A stretch of DNA of 64,000 nucleotides, taken from the NCBI GenBank assembly GCA_031772625.1, contig CM062808.1, forward strand, positions 138,114,605-138,178,604, read 5' to 3'. The DNA comes from Pinus tabuliformis (Eukaryota > Streptophyta > Pinopsida > Pinales > Pinaceae). The notes under the pieces were generated by a model. The model saw nothing but the letters and a program-made list of their open reading frames with translations, was not told where the DNA came from and searched no databases. The position numbers and the translations under genes were made by a program. Shown piece by piece: positions 1 through 9,794 of this stretch (position 1 is the stretch's first letter; every line of letters begins with the position of its first letter).

Positions 1-2204
1 CAATAGGGTTTGAATTTAGGGTTTGTTGGACCAGGGGCATAGGTCTAGGAACTAGGTCAGGGTTTCAAACGATCAATTGCCAGGTTGGAAATGGGGCAAG
101 GTAGGTATGTTCAATGACATATTTTAGTTGCAATTTGGTATAGGGTTGAAAGAGGAAAGGACCAAAATGAGGATAAACTTATGAATTCATTAATCAGAAG
201 AAAGAACACATAACACGAAAATCTCATCAAAACAGAGCATAATACTTATGAATTCTGTTAAACACCTATGAGAAGATCACAAGAAAGCATACATATGTTT
301 GCAAGGGGAAATAAATATTCAAATTGATGATAAAACTGAGAAGAAACATTGTCAATAAATCATACAACAAGAATACGAAGATTATAGCTGCAATTGTCTT
401 TAATATCACCGTAAAATGGTCTATACTAGCTCCACACTATGATTCCCAAATTTCCAACCCTTCATTTCACTTGAAACCAAATGATTCCCAAATGTCCAAC
501 CCTTCATTTCACTTGAAACCAACTACATATAGATCAAAAACTACTTTCCCCCTCTTAAGGGTCGAATCCATCATCATAGGAACTATTTACATGAATGTCT
601 CCAACCATACGAAAACATAGGGAGGTTAGAAACCAACTCCTTGTTTAGCCTAAAACTAACTTAGTTGACTTTACAATCATTAATAACCATAAAATTTACA
701 TGAGATAACTTTAACCATCATTCTGACATTCAATTACATCATGAAAACACCTAGGAAGACAAATTACATCATGTGAAAGTGACTTTGACTCAGAAAGATT
801 TGAAATTTGACTTTCTGACATAAGTGCAGCGTGCTTGTCAAAAGGGAAGTGTGGGTTTGTAGAAGCGCAACGTGCCTTTTTAGAGCCCTTTTTGGTCACC
901 TTTATGCATCTTCAAGATGAATTGAAGGTTGGTGAAGATAGCCTAGGATGTCTAGGAGACCACTAAACCTTTAATCCTATAAAAATCCACCTCCATGACA
1001 CTCAAAAATCAAATCTCCCAAGGCTACTCCAGAAGAGCAGCGTGGGATCCAGAAAGGTGGCAGAAACATGAAAATTGACCTGTTTTTTAAGTTTTCCTCC
1101 AAAACTATGAGCTGACAAGGATAACCAAGTGCATATTTGTAAAGAAAAGGTCAAAATATATCCAAACATGTAATCCATTCATCATTTAGATGCCCTGGGA
1201 AAAAGCGCAGCATGGCCACATTGTGCTTCTGTGCAATTGAATTGCCAGAATTTACCAAAAATTCAAAAAATAACCAAAATTGCTCAAAATTTGTTGAAAC
1301 TTCATTCTTAGCATATTTTAGTGATGGCCTATACAAATAGAGATGCATCAGCAAGAAAATCCAAGTTATCCCTCTTCTTTAGCTTGATTAGGTTTTTCTT
1401 AAGTCTCCTTTTCATTTTCCTAACCCTAATTTTGCAAATCTAGTTCATGGTGTAGTAATGTCTAGCCATGTGTCTCTGAAGGTTTGCAGCTTTGTTTTCC
1501 TTGGCAATATCATCTTTTAATTATTGATTTTTGCTTGATGTTCCTTGATATTATCTACATTTGACTTCTCTACATGGTCCAAGATTTCTTGTTCATGAGG
1601 CATCTCCTCCTCATCTTGCTGCAAGGGTGACTCAGTTACATGCCGAGGTGACTGCTCCATTTCTCCTTGAACTTGCTCAAATGTAGCTTCCTTAGGCAAT
1701 ATTCTAGCTTGTGATTTAGTCATAGGTCTAGGTGTAGGCCCATCCTTAGTGATCTTAGGAGAAAAAAACCAATCTTTCCCCCTCTTGTAGATTTGAGAAC
1801 CCTCTACCCTAGTCCGTGTTTTGGCTATTAATGGCACGCTAGAAGGCTCATCTCTCTGTTGGGCAGATGATGAAGGAGTTTTGGTGCTCTTAGACTAAGG
1901 GGACATACGCAAAACAGTTACTACCTCTAAGAATGCCTCCCAAGACATACTTACTTGTGAGATTTGATGAGATACAATGACTTTGACCAGGGCATGATGG
2001 AATAGGTTGGCTAAGTGATTTCTCCCTTTGATCTGTACCTTTTATGTCATCTTTGTAATGATTCTAGATAGGTAATGGGGTAGGTTTAGTGGTTTTATAG
2101 AAGTAAAGTGCATCGTCAATCTAATGTGGTACTGGTATAACCTACTAAACCTTCCTTCACAAGTAAAGTATTCCATGATCATCTTCATCAAGGGAACATA
2201 TTTG
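1..2204. other. AT-rich flank with degenerate transposon sequence
   Basis: Apart from the 42-bp duplication at 439-522 and the minus-strand reading frame at 1517-2251, I see no gene here. Several short GCGC/AGCGTG motifs occur at about 800-1220, which look like decayed LTR or leader sequence, but no LTR ends could be fixed. Similarity to the 3' LTR of element G1 starts only near 2205, so this stretch is not alignable to G1 and is probably an older or recombined neighbouring element. Confidence 0.4.
439..522. repeat. 42-bp tandem duplication (2 copies)
   Basis: Two adjacent 42-bp units (439-480 and 481-522) both read ATGATTCCCAAA then TCCAACCCTTC and differ at one base (T versus G before TCCAACCC). 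The unit length is a multiple of three, but the surrounding frame has no recognisable product. Likely a simple local duplication. Confidence 0.9.
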
Positions 2205-2251
2205 CCTAATAGATTACATGCTTGCGACATGTTTGATGAAACATTTGTCAT
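1517..2251 (-). pseudogene. Retroelement-type ORF of unknown function, two internal stops
   Basis: Reading the minus strand from 2251 to 1517 gives about 245 codons in one frame, broken only by a TAA at about 2042 and a TAG at about 1897. The N-terminal part contains MKMIMEYFTCEGRFSRLYQY and the middle HLANLFHHALVKVIV, which look like a folded protein. The C-terminal part is hydrophilic and Q/E-rich. It resembles anonymous ORFs found next to plant LTR retrotransposons. I cannot assign a function. The first ~45 bp (2205-2251) lie in sequence also present in the G1 3' LTR near 22.8 kb, where the same frame is also open. It is most likely a decayed extra ORF; its parent element is not delimited. 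Confidence 0.5.
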
Positions 2252-2724
2252 GGCTAGTAGGGGTTTGATTAAGGTTTTGTTTATCTTATATCTTTTGCAT
2301 CATTTTTCCCTGTTCTTTTACTTCTCCTAAGTTATCATTCCATTCTCGGCAGTGACCTGGGCTCTAAGCATGAAAAAGTGGCTCAAATCTAGTGGACGTT
2401 GGCACATAACTGGAGTCTCTGGACACTGGTAGGCAAGCCTTTGAGCGACTCTGGGTTTCTGGATGTTGTCATGCCTATAGCATGAGAGCGACTGAGTGTT
2501 AAGCTGATCAAAACTTCAGTAGGACCGAAGGGCAAGCTTTCTGAAGTGTCGGATTAGATCCTAAGGGTCTTGAAGCTGATGTTGAATGTTTTTGTGTTAT
2601 GTTTCCATCGATTCTACTTCCTTAAGGTCACAAAGGAGGTCAAATCCAATCATAGTAGCCTCTCGTCGCATGTTTACCCTGGTTGGCATGGTTACTTGGG
2701 TAGATGTGGGAGGAGGGTGTTACA
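2205..2724 (+). mobile_element. Partial 5' LTR of Ty3 element G1
   Basis: About 520 bp match the end of the G1 3' LTR at about 22.8-23.32 kb, sharing for example CAGTGACC, AGTAGCCTCTCGTCGC and GTGGGAGGAGGG, with clear divergence. It ends in TGTTACA, the inverse of the TGTAACA that opens the 3' LTR at 8451, and is followed at once by a primer-binding site. Upstream of 2205 the two copies stop matching, so roughly three quarters of the expected ~2-kb LTR is missing or replaced. Confidence 0.8.
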
Positions 2725-2727
2725 GAG

Positions 2728-2739
2728 TGGTATCAAAGC
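2728..2739 (+). other. Primer-binding site of G1 (initiator Met-tRNA type)
   Basis: TGGTATCAAAGC lies 3 bp after the LTR end. It differs by one base from the common plant PBS TGGTATCAGAGC, which is complementary to the 3' end of initiator tRNA-Met. It fixes the element orientation as plus. Confidence 0.85.
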
Positions 2740-3419
2740 ATGGTTCACCCCTCGGACTGGATGGGTTATGTGTTGGTCATGCATGCATGTTAGTTGCATG
2801 TGTTTCTCTTACACTTGCATTCCATGTGCTTGTTGCATTTGCATAATGTTGATCATGGTTATATTGATGTCATCATGCAGAATTTGATGTTATTTTGTGG
2901 AATGCGTCGTCATGAGTGTACGACTAGTTACATACTGTTATATGTCACTTACATATTGTTATATTCCACTTACATGTTATTATATGTCTATTGATTACCT
3001 TCTTGTATGTTTGACTAAATGTATCAGTCTTGTCGGTTTGGTTACAAGAATTGATCGCTTATGCTCAAGTACCTGCATTTATGCGTATGTTTAGTTGATT
3101 AGGCATTTCTTATGCATGATGGATGGTTGCATGTGGAAATCATGTGTACCATGGAGTAAGGGTTTTTTTCATGCATTAGGTCATCACATGCAATGTGGAT
3201 ATGGCCTTGCTTTGATGACTGGATCCTAACTAGAATGATGTTTATGTGTTGATGCATTTATTTGTGTATGTCTATATGATGTTATGTTTATGTTATACAT
3301 GTATCATGTTGATTTATTGATCTTGCATGCAAGGTATTCTCCACGAGCTATACTAAGGGATGTAAATTTATTGTGATTTGGTTTAGCTGACATAGTATTC
3401 CTTGTAGGAAAAAGATCAA
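2740..3419 (+). other. G1 untranslated leader
   Basis: About 680 bp between PBS and the first gag-like ATG. It is T/G-rich with many ATG triplets and short imperfect repeats (TACATATTGTTATA-like units near 2930-2990). I see no coding homology; it is a normal position for a retrotransposon leader. Confidence 0.6.
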
Positions 3420-4690
3420 ATGGTAGACTACAAAGACTCTCCCTATGAATTAGATGAGAACCATGGTGTGGGGCACTCTTATGATTTGGCAGACACATTG
3501 AGGAGCCTAAAGGAATAAATAAGGACTTGTAAGGCTGACAATTATAGGATCATATATGCAAAAGAGAAACAAGAGAGGTTAATGCTATACTTCTTCAAAG
3601 TTTGTCAAAATTGCAATGACACTGGCCACTTCGAATCAGCGATGGATAGGAGGATAGAACTAATGGTGCATATGGAAGTAGGTCTCCTGGTATACACAAG
3701 TCAGATAGATCTTATACGGTGAGATATGGCAGGTTGTTGGAAACTCTGGATAGGAGAGGCGATGATTACAGGTACTATTCTAGTTCTGGTTCTGGTAGAC
3801 ATCATGATTGTCATCGTTATCATCATTACAGGATGAATGAGAGAGGATACTTTCCATATGAGTTTAAGAAATTGAAGCCACCTTATTTTGATTTAGATGT
3901 GAAGAATATAGAAGATGTAGAGGCTTGGATACTTGGGATGAACAAATTCTTTGAGTTGCATGAGTACACAAATAACATGAAGGCCAAAATCACCATCTTC
4001 AGCTTGAAAGGTAAAGCATACATTTGGTGGGAAGATGTTAATCAGGTCAAAGAGAAAAATATAGATAATTTGAGTTGGCATGAGTTTAAGAGGCCTTTCA
4101 GGAAGAAATACTTTTCAGAAAGGTACTACGACAATAAGGCCAAAGAGTTCTATGAGCTAAAGGTGGGATTAATGACAGATGAAGAGTACGTGACTAAGAT
4201 TTTGGAGATATTGAGGTATGCATCGTATCTTAATGATGAGAAGGCTAAATTTCAACAGTTTTTCAGTGGTTTTCCATTACCATTTAGAGATCATATTGAG
4301 TATGATGAGCCTCGGTCACTTGAGGAAGTTATTGGGAAATTGAAGAATTGCTATGAACAGTCAAAGCGTAAGAATGAATCTTAGCAAGGATGGAAGGGAA
4401 AAGACAAAGGTAAAGGTAAATGGAAGCCTAAGAGGACAAGGCCTCAGAATGTAGATGAGAAAGAAAATGTGGCACCGCAAAAGAGGTTTAATGCATCTAG
4501 ACAGGGACATGAGTCGCAGCAGTAGGATAAAGGTGTTGGTAATGGTCGATTGGAGTGTTGGACATGTAGAAAGGAGCACCTTAAGAGAGATTTTCCACAA
4601 AATAAGTGTTGTAGGCCTCAAATATATTGTGCATAGGAGGCACAGACTATTAGGGATGTAGGCCATAGAATTACTCGCATTTATGCGGTC
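3420..4690 (+). pseudogene. G1 gag (decayed)
   Basis: The Gag of this Ty3 element would form the particle shell that packages element RNA in the cytoplasm. The best part is an uninterrupted frame at 3719-4384 with a retrotransposon-gag domain: LKPPYFDLDV, then VEAWILGMNKFFELH, KGKAYIWWEDV and the RPFRKKYFSERYYDNKAKEF block. After a TAG at 4382 comes a basic GK-rich linker and a degraded zinc knuckle (CWTCRKEHLKRDF, last Cys lost) at about 4555-4595. The frame from 3420 (MVDYKDSPYELDE) is also broken. Stops at 3515, 3719-upstream, 4382 and 4525 make it non-functional. Family call is firm; the exact gag start is not. Confidence 0.8.
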
Positions 4691-5340
4691 GTGGACAACA
4701 GGCAGGCAGAACACCAGGCATCTATCAGTGAGATGGACGGTAATATTTGTCATGAAGTTATTTCTATTTTGATTGACCCTGGATCTAATTATAGCTATGT
4801 TAGGCCTAACTTGGTGGATAAGTGTGGTTTGAGTAAAGAGTTGCATGCAGAGTCTTGGTTAGTGCGTTTGGTTACAGGTACAAAGAAGTGAGTTCATTAT
4901 TGGGTAAGAGCTTGCACATTTGATTTAAATTGTATTCCCATCGTAACACATCTAAATGTACTACATTTGGGATCATATAGTATGTTGTTGGGCATGGATT
5001 TGTTGTATCTTCATAGAATCAAGGTAGATTGTTATGAAAAGGCCATTGAATGTGTTGATGACAATGAACCAAGAGTCTTGCAAGGTAAGAATAAATCCAC
5101 ATCGGTTAGGATGGTGACAGCTATGCAAGTAAAGAATAGTCGATGGAAAGGGTGTATGATTTTTGCAGTACACATTTCTAGTGACAAAGATAAGGAGGTT
5201 GAGGATGTCGATGTGTTGAGCAGGTACCTAGTTTTGCAGCAATTTCAGGATGTATTTCCTAAGGATATTACAGAGTTCCCACCTCACAGTGAGGTAGAAT
5301 TTTCTATTGAGTTAGTGTCAGGGGAAACTCCAACATAAAA
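4691..5340 (+). pseudogene. G1 aspartic protease region
   Basis: The frame at 4691-4891 contains ILIDPGSNYSYVRP, equivalent to the retroviral-type protease active site (D-S/T-G-A, here D-P-G-S) that cleaves the polyprotein. The frame at 4967-5338 contains YSMLLGMDLLYLHRIKVDC, the flap-to-helix region, and then LVLQQFQDVFPKDITEFPPH, the standard linker before RT. The two frames are split by a TGA at about 4889. It follows gag and precedes RT, as expected for a Ty3 pol. Non-functional. Confidence 0.8.
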
Positions 5341-6600
5341 AGCACCTTAGAGGATGAGCACACCTGAGTTGGTTGTGTTGAAGCTACAGTTGAAGGAAAT
5401 GTTGGAAAAAGAATACATAAGGCCAAGTGTATCGCCATGCGGCACACAGGTATTGTTTGTGAAGAATAAAGATGGTACTCTCATATTATGCATTGACTAT
5501 AGGCAGTTGAACAAAGTGACCATAAAGAACAGGTATTTGTTGTTGAGGATTGATGACTTGTTCGATCAATTGAAGGGAGCAACAGTGTTCTAGAAAATTG
5601 ATTTGAGATCTAGGTATCATCAGGTATGCATCAAAGAGGAGGACATTTACAAGACAACTTTCCAGACTAGGTATGGGCATTATGAGTTTTTTGTAATTCA
5701 ATTTGGCTTAACTAATTCTCCAGCTACATTTATGTGCTTTATGAAGTGTGTTGCATCCATATTTGGATAAGTTTGTTATTGTGTTCATTGATGATATATT
5801 GGTATATTCTAAAAATGAGGAAGATAATTCTGAGCATTTAGCGGTAGCATTGAGGTTGTTGAGGGAGCATCAATTGTATGATAAACTTAGCAAGTGTAGT
5901 TTATTTCAGACTGAGGTACACTACTTGGGGCCTTTTGTCTCCAAGGAGGGAATTGCAATAGATCTATAAAATACTAAGGCCATCATGGGCTGGGTAGCTC
6001 CCAGGAATTTAGATGAGGTGATATCTTTCATGGGTTTGGCAAGCTATTATAGGAGGTTCATCATGAACTTCTCACAAATTTCTTATCCTATCACATTATT
6101 GTAGCAAAAAGTTAAGAAGTTTGAATGGACAGAGGAGTGTGAGGCTAGTTTTAAGCAGCTTAAGTAGTTGTTGACATATACATCATTGTTAAAGATTGCA
6201 GATTTGGACAAAGAGTTTGTCATATGCACAGATGCTTAAAAGAGAGGACATGGTGGAGTCCTTATGCAGGATGGACAGGTGGTATGGTATGAGTCATGAA
6301 AATTGAATGAGCACAAGAAAAACTAACCCACACATGACCATGAGTTGGTAGTGCTTATACATGCATTAAAGATGTAGAGACACTATCTTCTAGGAAGGAG
6401 TTTTACATTGATGAGTGATCATATTGGTTTGCGGTATCTATTTGACCAACTGAATTTGAATGGTAGGTAGGCTCAGTGGTTGGATACGATCAGTTAGTTT
6501 GATTTCTATATTAGATACAACAAAGGTAAAGAGAACAGAGTGGAAGATTCTCTTAGTAGGTGGATACAGGTAAATCACTTAGCAGCTATGAGGTCCTATG
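5341..6600 (+). pseudogene. G1 reverse transcriptase and RNase H (decayed)
   Basis: RT and RNase H copy the element RNA into DNA in the particle. RT landmarks are visible in order: [66 protein letters not shown], and FIDDILVYSKN, which keeps the catalytic Asp pair. A frameshift lies at about 5745, between the QFGL block and the FIDDI block. RNase H is recognisable as FVICTDA, HDHELVVLIHALKM, LMSDHIGLRYLF and NRVEDSLSR, with stops at nearly every landmark. Stops include TAG at 5347, 5591, 6102, 6166, 6376, 6469 and 6497. Clearly dead. Confidence 0.9.
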
Positions 6601-6679
6601 GGACATACTTATAGGATAGGATCTTGCTGGCAAGTCAGCAGGATGTCAGGTACATGGAGATTATGCATAGGTTGCAATA

Positions 6680-6792
6680 GAGCATAGGTACAGGTATAGG
6701 TGATAGTACATGTATAGTTACATGTGATAGTACAGGTACACGTACAATTGATAATACAGGTAGTGGTACAGGTGCATGTGCAGGTGCACAGG
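6680..6792 (+). repeat. Degenerate GTACAG/GATAGTACA spacer repeat in G1 pol
   Basis: About 110 bp of short, imperfect GGTACAGGTA/GTGATAGTACA units sit between the RNase H and integrase parts of G1 and would encode a Gly/Thr-rich linker (TGTRTIDNTGSGTGACAG). Other Ty3 elements have no such repeat here, so it is probably a local expansion. Confidence 0.65.
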
Positions 6793-7960
6793 ATGTGGAT
6801 TATTGTCTTACAGCGGATGGATTGGTTGTATTTAGAAACAGGATATATGTGTCGAAAAACAATGAACTCAATAAGTTGATCTTGAGGTAGTTTCATGCAA
6901 AACCATATTCAGGTCACTCAGGTTATCAGAAGATATTGACTAGAGTGAAGATATTTTATTATTGGTTGAATCTGAAGAGGGATGTAGCAAAGTTTGTGGC
7001 TAGGTGTTTCGATTGTTAGTGTGTAAGGGCAGAGTGTAAACATTCATATGGACTGCTACATCCAATTGCAATTCCATAGTGGAAATGGGAAGTCATTCCC
7101 ATGGACTTCATCATAGGTTTTTCAAGGACAGTGAGACAACATGATTCCATCATTGTTATTGCAGACAATTTGACAAAGCTTGCATGTTTCCTTCCAGTGA
7201 AGTCTACATTCTCAGCTAGCAATGTGACACAGATGTTCATCAAATATGTGGTCAAGTTGCATGGTGTTCCACATAATATTGTGTCAAACATGGATACAAC
7301 GTTCACTTCAAAGTTTTGGAATGATTTATTTACAGGTTTGGGCAGAGAGTTTTCCTTCAGTACAACTTATCATGTGCAGACATATGGACAAACAGAGAGG
7401 GTCAATAGGATATTGGAGGACATGTTGAGGATGTATGTGATGCATCAGTAGCAAAAATGGGAAGAGCATCTTCCACTGGTAGAGTTCGCATACAACAATG
7501 GTTGTCAAGAGTCATTAAGGATGAGTCTTTTTGAGGCATTATATAGGCGGAGTTATATCACTCCCATCAGTTGGAGTGATCTGGTTAATAGGGTATTGAT
7601 TGGACCATACATGTTAGCAGAAATGGAATAGGAAATGCAGGTGATCAAAAAGAATCTAAAGGAATCACGGGATTGGCAGAAGAGCCATACAGATTGGAAT
7701 ACGTTGTTCAAGGAGTTCCAGGTTGGGGAATATGTGTACTTATGCATCAAATCGAAGAAGAGCTCCTCATGGATTGGATCATGTGCCAAGTTCGCACCAC
7801 AGTTTTGCAAACGCTTCAATATCATTGAGAGGAATTTTCCAATAGCCTATCAAATTGCACTTCCCCCGATAGTGAAATTCCATGATGTTTTCCATGTATC
7901 TTTTCTTAAGAAGTATGTTAAGGATGTTGATCATGTGATTGACTGGTATGTATAGCAGGT
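6793..7960 (+). pseudogene. G1 integrase (decayed)
   Basis: Integrase would join element cDNA to the chromosome. Seen in order: the HHCC zinc-binding region (FHAKPYSGHSGYQKI, then ARCFDC followed by a stop where Q is usual), the catalytic core with WEVIPMDFIIGFS (first Asp), IVSNMDTTFTSKFW (second Asp; the usual SDR/SDQ is SNM) and QTYGQTERVNRILEDMLRMY (catalytic Glu), then YNNGCQESLRMSLFEALY, and the C-terminal GPY/F-like part FQVGEYVYLCIK to FHDVFHVSFLKKYV. Stops lie at 6889, 7018, 7079, 7451, 7632 and 7953. The ordering and spacing are normal for a chromovirus. Confidence 0.9.
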
Positions 7961-8141
7961 GGAACCATATGGAGAATTCCAGCCAAAGCCTCAGTCTATA
8001 TTGCAGAAAAAGGTGCTCATGCTCCAGAACCGAGAAATCAAGAAAGTTAAAGTGCAGTGGAATCACTTTGGGATCGATGAGGCTACATGGGATATGGCAG
8101 ATCAGATGCGTGCTCTGTATCCTTCCTTGTTTTTCAGTTGA
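7961..8141 (+). pseudogene. G1 C-terminal chromodomain
   Basis: After a TAG at 7953 the frame continues as EPYGEFQPKPQSILQKKVLM, then NREIKKVKVQWNHFGIDEATW and ends SLFFS. The pattern ILxxxxxxLxNR..KxVKVQWxH....ATWE matches the integrase-fused chromodomain of plant chromoviruses (Tekay/Del type), which is thought to steer insertion to marked chromatin. The domain is complete in length. This places G1 among chromoviruses rather than Tat or Athila elements. Confidence 0.85.
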
Positions 8142-8435
8142 GGCAAAGCAGTTTTGGTATGGTGTTTTGGTATATGCCTTGGTATATGTTTTTGTTTATG
8201 TTTTGGTGATGTTGTTATATGTACATATGTATATGGGTCTAAAAACCACCATGAGCTAAGTTATCAAGCTCAAATAAGCGGTATGGGTGTCATTTTCTTA
8301 TGATGTTGGTTTTCTTTTCAGCAAGGTGATCATTCTAAATACTGCATCGAGCTATGTATAAATCTACATGGGAAGTATGTTTTCTTTTTAGAATTTTTGT
8401 TGATGTATTGGTGGGGTTTAACACCGAGTATGACC
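8142..8435 (+). other. G1 3' untranslated region
   Basis: About 290 bp between the chromodomain stop and the polypurine tract. It is T/G-rich with repeated GTATATG/GTTTATG words near 8160-8235. No gene is seen. Confidence 0.6.
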
Positions 8436-8450
8436 TAAGGGGGAGATTTT
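8436..8450 (+). other. G1 polypurine tract
   Basis: TAAGGGGGAGATTTT directly precedes the TGTAACA that opens the 3' LTR, the expected place and composition for the plus-strand primer. Confidence 0.85.
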
Positions 8451-8680
8451 TGTAACAGCCCTAGTGAAAATTCCATGTAATAAAAGTTAATAAAGGAAAA
8501 AATAATAACCATGGTTGATGGGACACTTATAAAGCTTAATGTTGGGCAAGACATCCTAGGGGGTGTATGGCTAAGGAAATTTGCAAAGGAAATGGTTAAG
8601 ACTTTGGAAAGGAAAAATGGAATTTTTGGCACATTTATTTATGAAAATAATGGAAATTATGAGAAAATTGAGGTGAAAGG
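8451..8680 (+). mobile_element. G1 3' LTR, first part
   Basis: Begins TGTAACAGCCC after the polypurine tract. It is cut at 8680 by the insertion of G2 and resumes at 21566. The last five bases, AAAGG (8676-8680), are repeated at 21561-21565 as the G2 target duplication. An open frame at 8511-8693 crosses the junction and has no homology. Confidence 0.9.
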
Positions 8681-9779
8681 TGTGGTGAAGTAAAATTATG
8701 AGTGCGGACACAAACAATTCCTCTAGCCCGATAATGGGTCTAGCTACAACTGATACATTCTATGGAAGATTTCCTTAGGTTAGAACCAATTAAGAGAGCC
8801 TACCTCTTAGTACGTTTATCCCATTTGATGATGTCCTTGCTTGCTCGCTCCAACTATCTCTCGCTTCCTTCTTCAAACACCTGAAACAAGTAAACAACAT
8901 CAAACAACAACCGCGATAATAGACAAATTGTAATTCAGCCTACTTAAAAATTCTTTAACATTAATCCATGAACATGTAAGATGAAAAATAATATAGGAAA
9001 TCAATCGATAGTTGCATATATATTCAATCAAGAATATATTACAACCATTGTCTTGAGGTTGTTGTTCTCCTCCGACAAAACCAGGTTCCCACATGCTTCT
9101 GCTAGCATTCCATGATGGCCTCAACAATAATAGTTTTAAGGCTTTTCCCTTTAGGATTCACACTAAAACAAATTCACACTTCTCCCTCACACAACTAGAA
9201 AGCTACAACTATGAATAGCTTGTTGTTTACTCCAAACTTAATTAGCACTAGCACACCAACATTAACACTAGTTCGTGCTTGGGAAAAAGGGAGGTTTATA
9301 TAGGATGAATGGATGGGAGATGGATCCTCTTCTCATGGGAGAAGGTATTATCTCTTGAGGTAGTTCCATCAATATAGGGGAAAGAAGCCCAAACTGACAT
9401 CCTCGGCCCCATCCAGCCAAACCATTTACCAGACTTTTGTTATGAAGCTTCTAGAGCTGGAAGCTTCGGCTTTTTATCTAAAAGCTTCCCATAAGAGGAC
9501 GGCATGACTGGAACAAATCTCAATCGCTCCAGTCGACGCTAGGGATAGTGTTAATCCCTGCATATCGGCGTGAGGAGGACAAGGGCCATGAGCATCGGCC
9601 TTGTAAACTGGGAAAAACAGAAGATTTTGGGGAAATGGTGAAAAGGGAATTGTTCTACTCATGAAGAGGGACATAATGGGAGTTTCTTCATGAAGAGTAA
9701 GCATGTAGGGTTCACTATAGAGGTCCTCTAGGATCAAGGAATGGGGAGTACAGGGATAGTGACAAAATGTTGTGTAACA
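8681..9779 (-). mobile_element. G2 3' LTR
   Basis: Plus-strand ends are TGTGGTGAAG and TGTGTAACA, so the element-sense LTR runs TGTTACACA to CACCACA. It matches 20472-21560 along its length, with small indels. Element-sense TATA and polyadenylation sites were not fixed. Confidence 0.93.
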
Positions 9780-9794
9780 GGTGCCCCCTAAAGA
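9780..9794 (-). other. G2 polypurine tract
   Basis: The minus strand reads CTTTAGGGGGCACC immediately before the LTR start TGTTACACA. This sets the orientation of G2. Confidence 0.85.

Noticed and set aside
3719-8141. Frequent TAG codons as programmed readthrough or a changed genetic code
   Set aside because: The same element also has frameshifts, TAA and TGA stops and lost catalytic residues, and neighbouring elements use normal stops. Decay explains it.
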